Shown here piece after piece: positions 49,530-61,442 of a stretch of DNA of 64,000 bases; within the stretch, counting starts at the first letter, position 1; each line of letters begins with the position of its first letter. Origin of the DNA: Hesseltinella vesiculosa (taxonomy: Eukaryota; Mucoromycota; Mucoromycetes; Mucorales; Cunninghamellaceae). Position numbers and translations under genes: made by a program. The DNA is taken from assembly GCA_002104935.1 (NCBI GenBank), contig MCGT01000006.1, positions 186,001-250,000 of the forward strand, written 5' to 3'. Below the pieces are notes generated by a model. It had not been told where the DNA came from. It did not search any database and was given only the letters and a program-made list of their open reading frames with translations.

Positions 49530-50401
49530 TTATTCTAATTCGGCCAACACAGGGTCTAAACCAACGGATTTCATCTTGACGGCAATTTCAAACAAATAAT
49601 CATAACATTCGGTCATGGTTTTGGCCTTTTCCCATGATTCTACCGTAACAATATCGACAATGAGTCCATCCAGCTACCTTTTTTACGCTTGCCCTTTGCC
49701 CTTACCGCCCCACACATAAACACCGTGACGCCGCACAAGCACAGCATTCGTTTCAGGGTACTTTTCCATCGCCTATATATATAAAAAAAAAAAAGGTGAG
49801 CGGATCGGCCATGGCCTTTGTCACAGATTGGACTTGCAGCAGCCATGCGGTCGGTGAGATCTTCTTCTTCAGGGGTATTTTCCACAATGGGCACAACCAG
49901 TTTGTCAAAGTAGCGCAGGTTGGTCTTGGTGGAACCACGGCGGATGCCCTTGATCATTTCTTGATGGGAGATTTCAAAGGTGTCGCCAGGGAACAGCAAG
50001 GTAGCCATAACCGCGTTTTGAGAATGGGTATGGATACAGGCGCCAGCCGAGCGCATCGTGTAGGCATTGTAAAACAAGGGCGTACAGGCCGAGGGTTTGT
50101 AAGATGCTGGCTGGCGCAATAACGATCGATCCTTCAATGCCAGCACAAACAGATCTTCAGGCTTAATACGCTCCTTTTGTACGCCAGAGGGGGCAATGTA
50201 GACTTGTTCCCTAATAAAACATGTCAGGCCGATCCATTCTGAAAAATAGATAAGAACTTTTTTTTTTTTTTACTCTTGACGAATGCTGATGCCACCCCCA
50301 GTACCAGTGACCCAACCCAATTGATAGAACAAGCGACAAAGTTCAGGAATCAAATTGGCAGGATGGTGAGGATCCTTGGAATGAATGAGACTATCTGACA
50401 T
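49530..50401 (-). CDS. MDE1: Methylthioribulose-1-phosphate dehydratase (methionine salvage)
   Basis: Four exons: 50401-50274, 50210-49838, 49772-49706, 49639-49530; 225 aa. Zn-dependent class II aldolase-fold enzyme of the methionine salvage pathway, converting methylthioribulose-1-phosphate to diketo-methylthiopentyl phosphate (APIP in animals). Seen: [15 protein letters not shown] near the N-terminus, the zinc ligands in [13 protein letters not shown] and [12 protein letters not shown], the catalytic-region IENTPEE-type ([23 protein letters not shown]) and the C-terminal [20 protein letters not shown]. The intron at 49773-49837 uses GC rather than GT at the donor (GCAAGT); without it the conserved RMAxAMxxYP block would be broken. 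Cytosolic by homology. Confidence 0.92.
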
Positions 50402-50670
50402 GGCAAAAAAAAAAAAAGATAAAGAGAAAAAAAAAACATTTTCGGATCAGCACTCCGCTTCTTTTTGATCTTACCACCTAGTTGTCGCATGAATTTCTTA
50501 CTGCTATGGATGGTGGGATGTTTTTTTTATTACTTTGATTTTCCAAATAAAAGAGAGAATGCAGAGAAGAGAGGAACGGCGGAACAAAAGAAGAGTGGGA
50601 GTATGCATCGGTCGGAGAGGTGAAGAAGTAGAAAAACAGGCGGGGAGGTGGGGGAATCATGGGTGGTCAC

Positions 50671-52801
50671 TTAAGAGTCCTCGGCCGTGGTAGAAGAAGA
50701 AGGACCAGGGGTTGGGTCCGTGTCGGTGTCATAGATCGAATGCTGTGGCAGGGTCATGTTCATGTCCTTGAAGATAGGCCCTAATTTATCGATCCACATT
50801 TTCCGTTTCTCCATGGCATGAATGGCATTTTCTGAAAGGGCTGTCCTTGGCACAGCTGGGCCTTTGCGCTTCTTGGACTTTTGCGTGCGCTATAAGGAAA
50901 AAAAATTGAGTTTCCTCTTTTTTTTTTTTTTTATCCCACCATGGTGTTGACTTACGAAGCGTTTGATATAACATTGTTCGACCTGAGTGTCGAGATTGTC
51001 CAGGACGTGTCGGTATTGTTCATACTGCAGCTGCTTGTCGGTCACCTCCAGCAGGCGCTTCTTTCGGAATTCATTGATACTGACCTGCTCCTTGAGCTCA
51101 CGGCCCAGTCGTCGTAGCTCGGCGCAGATCTCATCATCTTCCTTGGCATTCCATTCCACCTGTGAGTCAAAAGAGAAAAAGATGAGCCGTGACCCGACTA
51201 ATCTAATTTTTTTTTTCTGACCTCGTCGTCCGCAAAGAGACCAGCGTAGCGTAGTTCACGTTTGAGACGTTCTTCAAAGTCGACAACAGCATCGGGAGGC
51301 TGGGATGACAATTCCACCACGGTTCGACCGCCAGCCTGGGGCATGTCGACGTCTTCAGGGTCAGGCGCAAGATCGTCATGGCTGGCAGCAACATACGAGG
51401 CCAAGTCATCGCCTGTCACACCCACATCCTCGGCCACCAAGCTGCTAAGGAGGCGCTCGGCCAAGGTGCCAGAAGAAATATCATCGGTCATCAAGTAATC
51501 GTCGGTCAAGGAGTGATCGGGGTTCACATATTTCAGTCGATCTGTCGGATGGTTGCTATGGCTACTGTCATCATGGTGACTGGAAAAGGCAGGTGATTGA
51601 GGACGGCTGTTGGGCAACCCTCGATCTTCTTCGTTCCAAACGTCCTTGTAATAGGGTCCCAAAGGTGGTATCAAATAAGGCGTGACATCATCTCCCTAAA
51701 AAGAGAAGAGGCTTCGTTACGATGGCAACCCAAGACACGGCTTGTTTACCTTTTGCAATAAGAATTCGCGGTCTTCTTCCGTAACAGATCGGAAATAAGG
51801 GTCCAGGTACGTCCAAAAGGTGGTGATGGGCACTTGGTCTTTTGGCTTGACACGTACAAAATCAACATCGTTATTGCTGTTGTTGCCGTTTTTCTTTTTA
51901 GGAGAGCTGAAGAGGTCGCCATTGGTCAACTGGTGCGCCCGCGCATTGGAAGAGTCGTTTCCATTCTTCTTTTTCTTGAAAAACTATAACAACATCGGCC
52001 ACGGTCAGCTCTCTTTTTTTTTTTTATCTCTTTGTTGGCCTTACATCCACGGACTTGGGGGCATGTTTGGAATTGGTTGGGGGTGGTGACATGCTTCTTG
52101 ACAAAGGTGACGAAACAAGGTCGGATCTTCTGATTTTTCCTAGAAAAAAAAAAAACCAATACCGAGGTTGATGGACGCCAAAATAAGCATGTTCGTCCTT
52201 TATTTTACCTTGTTTGATGTCTGAATCCGAGTCTGTTTCTTCTCGTCGCCGCCTTCGTTTCAACGTTTCCAGGGCACTACAAAATAAAGAGAACAGTGAG
52301 ATGTCACCTATTGCAAAAAGAGACATTACGCTTGTCGATCGGATTTAGGGTTAGACGGCAAAGGATCAAAGATATCATCTAGTTAGGAAAAAAAATTAGA
52401 AAAGACGTTGGCGACAGGCCATTTTATTGTCTTTACCTGGCTCTTGTTTGGTTCTTCCTTTATCCACCGTCGCATTGGAGGCATTCTTCTTGGACCCAAC
52501 TACATTTAAAATGGAAGATAAACATGTGGAAATAGGAAGCAGCAACGTTACTTTGGTCTTTGATTTTGACATTCTTATCGATATGGTTGTAATCCTTTTT
52601 CAGTTCGGCGATCCTTGTTTCTGAAAAGGGCAACAGACCCTCGAGATCGTTTTTGATGGTCATCAGTTCTTGCGATTCCGGAATGGCACCGAGCTGGCTA
52701 GGGGATATATTGGACGACGATCCATTTTTCAATTGTCGATAGTGAGCAGCTGTCGAGGTGGACACTGGTATAGGCAAACTATATTGACGCGTTGCATCCA
52801 T
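50671..52801 (-). CDS. ADA3: SAGA/ADA histone acetyltransferase complex subunit Ada3 (Ngg1/TADA3)
   Basis: Nine exons: 52801-52552, 52499-52437, 52378-52330, 52276-52209, 52139-52045, 51983-51750, 51695-51222, 51159-50956, 50889-50671; 551 aa. Ada3 joins Ada2-Gcn5 to the rest of SAGA and supports histone acetylation. Seen: a coiled N-terminal segment (MTIKNDLEGLLPFSETRIAELKKDY), a low-complexity basic middle, then the family core VPITTFWTYLDPYFRSVTEE, DREFLLQKGDDVTPYLIPPL-GPYY. Toward the C-terminus come the helical block VEWNAKEDDEICAELRRLGR and ALSENAIHAMEKRKMWIDKL. Introns are numerous and small. The donor at 51221 is GTCAGA (weak). Reading upstream of the ATG at 52801 is open for eight codons, but that stretch ends in CAG and is likely intron. 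Confidence 0.88.
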
Positions 52802-53226
52802 CTGTCCAATGTCTCGTTTTAGCAAGGTAAGGTAATAGAGTGAACAAAGAAGAGAGAAATGAAAAAGTCAAACGTAAATGGGAGCAAAAGCAAAAATAAA
52901 AATAAAAAAGGTCAAGTGAGCAAAAGTCGTCAAACCTACACACTGCAAAAAAAAACAAATAATTAAATAATTAGAAGAATGCTCTAACTGCATCTTGATG
53001 AGCATAGACTACTCAAAGGGCAACAATAGAACCGTACCTTTTTAAAGAAAAAAATAGAGAATGGAAAAGCAATGGACCTTGATGAGAGAGAGAAAATATG
53101 AAAAGGAAAGGCATGGAAAATCAAAACTGGCCGCTCTTTTAAAAAAAGAAAAAGCTTCATCACCGAAAAAGTTTTCTTTCACCCCCTTTTTCAATCAAGA
53201 AATCTTTCCGCTTGGATCTAATCACC
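52802..53226. promoter_or_regulatory. Divergent promoter region, ADA3 and CGR1
   Basis: About 425 bp between divergent starts; A-rich with several short A-tracts. Part of the left side is probably a 5' UTR intron of ADA3. No specific site recognised. Confidence 0.35.
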
Positions 53227-53770
53227 ATGGCCGATCAACCCGATAAAATACCCCTAGCTGGTGCTGTTGAAAAGATCACAAAACGAGTATCCGGTAAAAA
53301 AAAACATCCTCTCCATTGAAAAGAAAAAAAAAATGTTGATCCACTCTTTTTTCATAGGCAAGGCTTGGAAGATCCAAAAGACCGCCACCGTTCGTACACA
53401 ACAGCCCAAATCTCTTCGTCGCTCATGGGAAAAGCGATCCGAAGAACGTCAAAAGCTCAATGTTGTCAAGGCCTTGCAAAAGCAGCTCCAGGATGATAAA
53501 CAAGCCGAAAAAGATGTAACGAACCAAAATATGAATCATGTCAAAATCTCACGCTTTCTTTCTCCCGGCTCCAGAGAAAGCGAGAAATCACCCAGGAACG
53601 AAGGCGCATCGAGGAAGAAAAGGCCAGACAAGAGGCTCTGGCTGCAAAGGTAATAATGCAGAACACTGCAAAACGACAAGGTGGACTGACCCATTCGGTG
53701 GTAGATGTCCAAGAAACGATTGGAGCGCATGCGACGAAAGGAAAAGCGCAAGAAAGCCCGTGTTGCATAA
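53227..53770 (+). CDS. CGR1: rRNA-processing protein Cgr1
   Basis: Four exons: 53227-53293, 53358-53515, 53575-53649, 53705-53770; 121 aa. Nucleolar protein needed for 60S ribosomal subunit assembly. After a short N-terminus, KAWKIQKTATVRTQQPKSLR-RSWEKRSEERQKLNVVKALQ matches the Cgr1 signature (K.WK..K.A.R......KSWEKR..ER). A long charged coiled coil of K/R/E/Q follows (REITQERRRIEEEKARQEAL) and the C-terminal MSKKRLERMRRKEKRKKARV is the usual KMHAKKVERLRRREKRNK-like basic end. Length matches fungal Cgr1 (~115-120 aa). Divergent from ADA3. Confidence 0.9.
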
Positions 53771-54951
53771 ATTTGACAGGCCACCTCCTCTACTTTTTTC
53801 ATCCTTTTTTGCATCCACACCCATTAAAGCATTTGATTCTCATTGGCTCAAACCCCACACCCAACGCTCAGGAGTCAAATGGAAGACGTACTTAGGAGCT
53901 CAAGGGAGGTCAAGCGGAATGATTTGTTTATTTCATCACTGTCGATCCATCTCCACAGCTTTCCTATCGATCCCATTTTAGAGCAAGATGTCAGGATCAT
54001 CCCGAAACGAAGGCGGTTGGCGAAAAACCCTCGACATGCCAAACCTGGCATGGCATTCGGGGCAACGCCCTTTTTTTTTGCCTTGCCTTGCCCCCCCCCC
54101 CCTAGGAGAGGCACCGAGCCTGAACAGAGCAACCAGGACCCCTATTTTGTACCACATACTGTGAAGTAACTTGGACGGTCCTTTTCAAAATATCAAATTG
54201 CGTGCGCGGCAAAAGATGAGAAAGGCAGGCCATCACAAGGGGCCGACGCCTATTCCTCATTTGACATGTCAGTGACACCTTGTCAAATCGACACTCGATA
54301 GGATTAAAAAAAGGATGGCCCTTCATCCAATGGAAAGATTCCACTAAGGATGTCCCTTGTGAAAAATGGAATTGGAAAAAGGAATCAAGCGTCGATTAGT
54401 CCAAGACGTTCCTTTTAGCAAATGTTAAGCTTACGACTTTTTTTTTTTTAAAATGAAGTTGCTCAAGCTGCATCATGTGCTTTGATATTTTTTAACATCC
54501 ATTTAATTCCAAAGGTTAAGGAGTTCTTGTAGCTATACTGTAAAAAAAAAAAAAGGGTCAAAGGTCAAAAAGAATTCCTTTTGCAAAAAGAGGTGGCAAG
54601 TATGCAGGAGCCTCATCCCTATATTTTTTTTTTTGTTTGCCACACGCAAGAAATAGGATTTCCCCTTTATGCAAAATGCAGCATAAAGCCTTCCCTTTTG
54701 GCCTTCAAAACTTGAGCATTTCCCTTTTTTGACCACGACGTCTCCACTATTGCATATCGCTAGGTTATTATTTGATCCCTCTTCCTTGTTTTTCCCTTTC
54801 TCTTTTCTTTTCTCACAAAAATCACCTCATCCTCTTTAGACTTTCTTTTTTCTTTTTCTTTTTTTAGTCAAAGCACCCACTCTTGCCTCTCATTTTCCCT
54901 TCATCGCTTGAGCCCACACTACCCAATCCTTTTTAAACAGCATCATACACA
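53771..54951. other. Spacer between CGR1 and the bHLH gene
   Basis: About 1.2 kb with no supportable gene; small ORFs on both strands (53843-54169, 54102-54344) lack family features. The last 250 bp are T/C-rich and probably the bHLH promoter and leader. Confidence 0.4.
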
Positions 54952-56011
54952 ATGACTTCAGATCAAGTATTTCAGACCAAGGATGTGCAATTTATCGTCA
55001 AGTCGGAGTTGACCGATCCTTCCTTCCGAGGTATAAAAAAAACAAAATGTAACCACGCCAACGTGTCTCACACCTTTTTTTGACGTTGTTGAAAAAAGGA
55101 ATGCACGGTATTAGCGAGCCGCAAGCAACCACTGGATACCATGAGAGCGGGTTTTACTTTGCCGAGAGCCAGCCCAACAGTCACCAGGGATGCACGCAAG
55201 CTGCAGGCTCCACGATGCTCCCGATTTATCCAACCACGCATGGCAACCCCACCGCCATGATGCCAACCACCCCCACAACACCCATAGCCACCCATGGCGT
55301 CACCATGCTCCCACCCAGTCTGTCTGTTCCTCACCATCTTTCCCCCATCATCCCCATGACCACTCATTCATCCTCTACTGCCATCTCCTCCCCCTCCACC
55401 CTGCCCTTTTCACCTGCTATGGTCTTTGACACCCTGCCTCGACCCGTCATGACCACCTCCTCGTCCGCCCCTACCACCATGATCTCCATGTCCCCCTCGC
55501 ATTATCTTTCCTCGCCCACCCTTCCCAACACAGCCTACAGGTAAAAAAAAAAAAATAAGAAAATCAATACCACGCCAGCTCACTTTCTTTTGACTCGCCA
55601 GTAATTACACAAATCCTGCCATCAATTCAGAACTCAAACGCCAAATCCATATTCAGTCGGAACAAAAGCGACGCGCTCAGATCAAAGGTAATACCGGAAA
55701 CGTGCCTGCTTTCTTTGCTCACCTTTGGCAACACGCATGAATTTAGACGGCTTTGAAGATTTAAGAAATGAACTGCCAAGCTGTCTGAACAAAAAAATGA
55801 GCAAAGTGGCTTTGCTGCATCGAAGTAATACCTTGCCCGACAAAATAACATAGTCTCACTCTTACATCTCTTCATGATAGCCGTGCAACATATCCAGCAC
55901 TTGAAAAGCACCCAAGCCACCATTCTAAGTGAATTGGAGCGCCTGATGGTCGAAAATGAACATCTTCGAAAGCATGTCAACCTAACGCCTCTTGCTCCAC
56001 CAAAATTCTGA
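54952..56011 (+). CDS. bHLH transcription factor (Mlx/Max-like basic region)
   Basis: Five exons: 54952-55030, 55099-55540, 55602-55687, 55747-55824, 55881-56011; 271 aa. The N-terminal ~170 residues are rich in S, T, P, H and M, a likely activation or disordered region. The C-terminus is a bHLH: basic region LKRQIHIQSEQKRRAQIKD with H.xE..RR, helix 1 GFEDLRNELPSCLNKKMSKV, loop, helix 2 KVALLHRTVQHIQHLKSTQA, continuing into a leucine-rich helix (LSELERLMVENEHLRK). The H-E-R pattern predicts binding of E-box CANNTG DNA. All bHLH-interrupting introns keep frame. The last exon is read through to TGA 56009-56011; an alternative splice (weak GTCAAC donor at 55978) would replace the last 12 residues. 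Confidence 0.82.
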
Positions 56012-58324
56012 CCTCGTGTTATTTTTTCTTCATTAGATTTCAACAAAGCGTGTTGCAAAAACATCCATCTGAATACCAAATGAACGCATTGTGAATCGTC
56101 TCATCGCCACCTTTTTTTATATCCTTATGCTTTCTCATTTCACTGACGTCTCCCTGCCCATTCCCTTTTTTTGCTTGTAAATCAACCCCCGCCATTCCCC
56201 TCTCTTCTACATATGTTTTTAAGTACATTCTCCTTTTTTTTTTTTTATTATTGTCATGTCCACCAAAGATGTGATGCCTTGTGTATCTATGCATATAACG
56301 CTTGCTTTTTTATTTTACTTTTTTCATTGGCTTGCCTTTGAGGAAACAATAAAAGCGGCCTCCACCTGTTTCTTTCTGCATTCACCTTTTTTCACTTGCC
56401 AGTTTCATCCACATGCTTTTTTCATGCATTAGATAAACTCTCCTTTCTTCTTTTCCTTTTTTATTTGTTTTTGTATTTGACAGCGCTGTGCAGTTGTCCA
56501 AAGCATGACCGTTCTTTTCGAACCAAAAAAAAAAAAGTCCACTACACAAAAAAGGCAAGTCGCAGGACAAGCTCTTCTTTTTCCGCTTTCTCTCAAATGA
56601 ACGATTTCGTCCAAAAAAATGCATTTTATGCTTTTGCGTCACTTATCTAACGTCACCCTAGCCTGGATGCAAAATGGAAGAGGGGTGGCCCTTCCTTTTC
56701 TGTTGCTTTGTTAATGTACAGCAGATTCCCGTCTCATTTGGCGGCTGCCAGGTATTTCTTTGAGATATGAAAAAATATTTTTGACTGGTGACCCAGTCGG
56801 ACAAACCTTTGAAGTGTGTGCGAAATCATTTTAAGTGCATATTTGCCAGCCTAGTCGTTCTTCCCTGCATTGCCTGAGAGAGCTACAAGTTTAACAAAGG
56901 TCATTTCTCACTATTTTGTAATAGCATGTAAATTTGGGGTGAATTTATTTCCATCAATAAATATTACGCTGTAAATTTTTATCAGATCACCTGGGGGTCC
57001 CCTGGCAAAAATGGCTGATTTTTTGATTATTTTAGCTCGTGGATCGGAGATGTCAAAACGAAAGCGATCAAACGTTGGCTGAGCGATCTTCATCAAACGA
57101 CGTAAAATTTTCAGGATCATCATCACTCATTGGTTTGGGCACTTTTGCATAATTACACATTGATCTGACCACCCAAAAGTGCTGTGCAGTGTTTGCTTTT
57201 TTTTTTTTTTTTTTTACGAAACGAGAGATTGTCATATTCAACTCCCGCGCAGCTGTTGTTTTATTTTTTATTCTGGGTCTTGTCTTTTCTGATGGGCACC
57301 TTGTCTACTTCTATTTGTGTTTGTCTTCCAACCACCAGCGACTTTCAACAATCTGTGAAAAGGTACATGAAAAGCCCTACTTACGACCCATATCATTGAT
57401 ATCCACGAAGCTGCAGCGACACCAGCGACAAATGCAAGGATGCAGTCCAACCTTGGCTAGGGCTGGCGTCGACTTTATGCATAAATGCATCTTCGTTGAC
57501 AACCCAATGCTTTAACCTCCTACTCTCCATCACATAGAAAACAGAATGCGTTGGCTAGGATAAAGCAAGGGAACTAAAACTTGAGATGACATCATCATAA
57601 CCCAAAATTGGCTACTTCAATGTCTTCCCCATCTACCAACGGAGTCGAAACGTTTGGTTATCCAAACCCTTCGTCTGCAATAGCCACACAGCCCCATCTT
57701 GCTTATGCTTGCCTGGCATGTTTTAATCTTCAGTCATCTCAGAAATAAAAGTGCCAGAGTGAAAAAATTGCGACTATCTATATCATCCTGTCTATATCGT
57801 GCACATGTCTCTCCCTGTGACTTTTTGTGTTTGCTATATAAATATAAGACGGTATAAATGAATTTTGTTGTAGAAAGACGCGACAAACTCTTTTCTGCAA
57901 GAACTTGGTAGCGCATATGCGGTTGACTTTTTGATTGGCTGCGCTGTTTTCTTCTCAATTTTGCCAAGGTGAGCTCGGTTTGTTTTGATTTTCTCTTTTC
58001 ACAGCATTTTTTGTATTGAATCTTGCTGATGCATGATGAAACGCCTCATCCTTGTTCTGATGTAGATAAGCTTTTCACTAGAAAGGCACTGTATCTACCA
58101 GGCAGAGAAAACGAGAATGGCCATAAAAATTAAACAGAAAGGGTGAAATGAGGCTGCCTTTGGGTAGACTTGTTTCTGCCCCTTCTGCTTTTTTTTTCCT
58201 TCTGATCCTAGCAACGATACAAATACAAGATGCTTTTTTTTTTTTGAGAATAAAAATATGATGGATTGAAAGACGTGATGACAAGAATAGAAAAAGGATG
58301 GGGGGGGGGGTAATGAGTTTATTT
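56012..58324. other. Gene-poor interval
   Basis: 2.3 kb with only short, low-complexity ORFs. It holds the 3' UTR of the bHLH gene, many T-tracts, repeat copy B (56901-57190) and, at the right edge, the 3' flank of CWC2 with a G-run at 58300-58310. No tRNA or ncRNA could be recognised by eye. Confidence 0.4.
56901..57190 (+). repeat. Dispersed repeat, copy B
   Basis: Same order of landmarks as copy A: CTCACTATTTTGTAATAGCA, TATCAGATCACCTGGGGGTC, CCTGGCAAAAATGGCTGATT, TTATTTTAGCT, GTCAAAACGAAAGCGATCAA, ACGTTGGCTGAGCGA, CAGGATCATCATCACTCAT and the right edge CACCCAAAAGTGCTGTGCAG. The minus strand holds a 71-codon ORF (56911-57126) whose peptide QPTFDRFRFDIS recurs in copy C. Confidence 0.65.
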
Positions 58325-59687
58325 CTAGTCAGATTCACTGTCACTGCCATAATCAGCAAGACCAAGGGCAGCGACAGGAGTAGGTTTGGTGGCCTTAGAT
58401 GGTGGTCGGTTGCCGGAGAGCTGTTTCAAGGATTGCAAGACGTTTTGAGGAATCAGACCGGTGGAGGAGGAAGGTGCCGAGGATGGTTGAGGAGGCATGG
58501 GTCGAGGAGGAGGGAGGGAGGGCAGATGGGCCTGGGAATGCTCGTATGGCTCGGGTAAGTCTGGTTGCCATTGAGGCTCATCGAGATCTTGGATGCGTTT
58601 TTGTCGCTTGATATCATCAAGGCCGGTGTCCTCGAGGGTGCGTTTCTGTGAGGTGAACTCGGCCGGTAGGTCGGATTCGTATTCTTGTAATTGGGATTCT
58701 GGCTGATGCATGCGGGTACGTTCAACCATGGCCATTTTCTTTTGCATGGCATCGGATTCCAACGTGGGATCGGTCACGCCCTCTTCTTGCATTTGTTTCT
58801 CAGTCGCCCATCTATCAGCAGAGAAGAAGGGTGAGAAGGCAAGCCTTTTTTTCTTGGGTATCGCTTACCGAACGTTGAGGACTTCCTTGTTGTCCAGACT
58901 TTGATGCATCATGGCTTCTTTTGCAAATTCAGCATTTAATCGTGATTTGTAGGTGACAAAGGCAACACCACGGTTGCGAAGCACATGGACACGGTCTAGC
59001 TCGCCCCACTCGCCAAAATGACGTCGAAGTTTTTCGTCCGTTGGGTTGGTGATCCGGCCCACATACAGCGTGTGATTGATGGTCGAGAAGCCCCCTACAC
59101 CGCCCATGTCCTGGCGAAAATCACTGAAAGAAAAAAAAGGTCAGGCTGGCAGATGGGGATCGTTTGGTTGCAAAGGGAAAAGATAGCGATACCTGTGTTT
59201 ATCACGGCCAAAGCAGTCGACAGTTGTTTCGACCTCATCGTCGAGTGTTGGCACACGATGCCACATGGCACAATTGGCGCCCAATGCACACATGCCTTTG
59301 GCAAAATAGACACAAAAGAATGCATTGGGATTATGGGTGCCGGAGGTAGACCCGGTATCCTTGGCAGCATGGCATCGGAATTTGGCCTTCTCGCTGTTGG
59401 TTTCGACAACGAGGATCATAAAAAAAGGTAAGTGAATGAATACACAGCTGTGGCATCAAGGAATTACTATTTTTTCGAGAAATCGGGTTTCAGGCCAGAG
59501 TAACGGCTGTGCCAAATGTTGAATGTGCCACCTTCAGGCTGTTTTTCTCGCAAGTGCTTTTCCAACGTAGCCTTGTCAATCTAATAGGAAAAAAAAAAAC
59601 ATCAAAGAAGATGGATGAGTTGCTTGCTTGTCAGATCGTTATGGTCTAATTGATCCATGCGATTACCTGTTGTCGAGCAGGTGCCAT
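58325..59687 (-). CDS. CWC2: Pre-mRNA splicing factor Cwc2 (RBM22-like)
   Basis: Five exons: 59687-59667, 59580-59468, 59393-59193, 59123-58869, 58811-58325; 358 aa. Component of the Prp19/NTC complex that contacts U6 snRNA at the spliceosome core. Seen: GTFNIWHSRYSG near the N-terminus (FNIW/Y..KW.GG signature), the Torus/CCCH zinc finger (FRCHAAKDTGS..., NAFFCVYFAKGMCALGANCA-MWH), DCFGRDKHR, the connector FRQDMGGVGGFSTINHTLYV and an RRM (LYVGRITNPTDEKLRRHFGE...RGVAFVTYKSRLNAEFA). The tail is P/S-rich and low complexity. Exon 2 ends with the first two bases of what would be TAG (AAA AAA TA|GTAATT), so the donor itself prevents a stop. Confidence 0.9.
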
Positions 59688-60481
59688 TGCTTAAAATAAA
59701 TGTCAAGATGGTGAGACTGATGAACAAAAAAAAAAAAAAAAAAGACAACAAAAGAGAAAGCGGAAAAAGAAGCCTGCCTGCGACTTGCCTTTTTTGTCGT
59801 CGCTATGTCCTTCATAGCATTTGGCACCAAAAACAGTTACGGTATTCTCTTGCCCGTGTTTGATCAGGCACAAGACACTCCTTTTGCACATCAATGACTA
59901 CAGATAACTTGATTTTGTCTCCTCGGCAAAAACTTTTATTTTTGAAAACGTGTTTAGTAATGCCAGATAGCTGTGGATCATAGAATCGTTATGGTGGTCG
60001 TGAGTTGCCAACGCTTGCTACAGTCAATATCATTTAAACTTATAAAAATGGATTTGCGACTTTCGAAAAAATATAAGTTATTACAGTTTTGGCTTACAAC
60101 AACGACAACATCAATGTTCTGTCCGAGATTGCCTTGTTGGCAATGTTTGCCAAGGTAGAAACTTGCATCCACGTCCGGTTTTTTTTTTCATTTTGAGGTC
60201 CAGGACAGAATACCCCAAGAAGGGAAATCCAACCTGGTAACTTTTTTTTGGTTTCTCATAAAGAGAAGTGTAGTACACTCCATTGCACACCCACCTTTGA
60301 CTTCCACCCGTTACTGAACCCTCCTCAGAAAAAGAGCCCCACCAGGTTCAGAAAATTCACGGATACGAATGTTACACTCAGCCTGGGATTGTCCAATAAA
60401 ATCATTTTCTGTTTTTGGCAAAAAAGAATAAAGCCAACTTGCTTTTTTTAACACCTTTCTCTTTCTCTTCGCTATTTCTTA
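59688..60481. other. Spacer upstream of CWC2
   Basis: About 800 bp, A/T-rich, without a supportable gene. It contains the CWC2 promoter at its left end; the rest merges with the decayed ORF region to the right. Confidence 0.35.
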
Positions 60482-61442
60482 ACATGACATCACACAGCGT
60501 TACGCGCCTGGATAATGCCTCCATTGAACGCTTTGTTGCAAGTAACTGATCAAGTGCCCATCGCTCGCTATAGTGGTCCTTGTTGAAATCCAATATGTTG
60601 TGGACAACATGTTCTTGCTTCGTGTTGTACGATACTGCGAGGAAATCATCTCCAAGTATGGTGTTCCACCTGTTGTTCTTGTCATTGTCGTACACGAATG
60701 CAAACGCCAGGTCATGAACAAAGCAAGAAAGAACAAGACGAAGCCGTTTTGTTTTTTTCAAGTTGCCGTGCTACCCATGGGCAAAACAATGTTTCATCTT
60801 AAGCAAAGACTGCATTACTTCGCATATGAAGCACGCCATTAGAACCAATTGTTGCTCTTGGCTCATTCTTCATCGAACAAAAACAAGCACTGGCAAGTCA
60901 CGACCATCAAAACGACCCTACGATCCAGCAGCTGTATGGCATAGCTAAACGCGTTTTCGAAAATCAAGTTTTTGCCTAGGAGACAAAATCAAGCTATCTG
61001 TTACGTGTCGTGGAAGATGCTGAATCACGATACAAGAAAGCAAATTGACATGATTGACAACGACACTCAGGATAGCAACACAAAGAAGCGTGCTATCGAT
61101 TATCTGAAGGAAGGAATCTCTCTGTTAACAACATGTAAGCGTCGATATGTTTCAAGCCCTTCCCCGTCACCCACCCCGCAGGAAGTCAACCCACTTGAAG
61201 CCAACGGTCCTGCACCAACTCCACTTGAAGCCAGTGATCCCGCGCCAGAAACCAGTGGCTCTGCAACTGAAAAAGGACACAGAAATTGGCAGTATATTGA
61301 GGCATACATGGAACAATTGGCTGGTGATTCAATGAATTGGAAAGCTTGCTTTTTTGAAGGGTCTCATCAAGGATTTTTCAAAACATACTCGACACCAGCT
61401 AGCCTCAAAAATGCTTACAATCGCTGGAAAAATAACCAATAA
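60482..61442 (+). pseudogene. Decayed ORF resembling a fungal PD-(D/E)XK/Rpn-like nuclease family
   Basis: Protein-like sequence passes through successive frames. About 60573-60755 reads VLVEIQYVVDNMFLLRVVRY, CEEIISKYGVPPVVLVIVVH. After a T-run near 60750 the next frame gives FKLPCYPWAKQCFILSKDCI. After about 60830 the third gives STPLEPIVALGSFFIEQKQA and NDPTIQQLYGIAKRVFEN, up to TAG at about 60979. A further frame (60972-61442) continues NQAICYVSWKMLNHDTRKQI... with a P/A/T-rich linker and a C-terminal GHRNWQYIEAYMEQLAGDSM... domain. The order (hydrophobic YGV-P-LVI core, PWA, P.VAL..FF..Q, QLYGIAK) resembles Rpn/PD-(D/E)XK-like repeated genes I recall from Mucorales. Three or more frame changes indicate decay, unless short introns are present. 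Confidence 0.4.

Noticed and set aside
52802..52825. Upstream in-frame extension of ADA3 (LKRDIGQ...)
   Set aside because: It starts from TTG and ends in CAG right before the ATG, so it is more likely the end of a 5' UTR intron than coding sequence.
60402..60761. 119-codon minus-strand ORF
   Set aside because: Lies antisense to the decayed nuclease-like ORF, whose plus-strand blocks fit a protein family pattern better.
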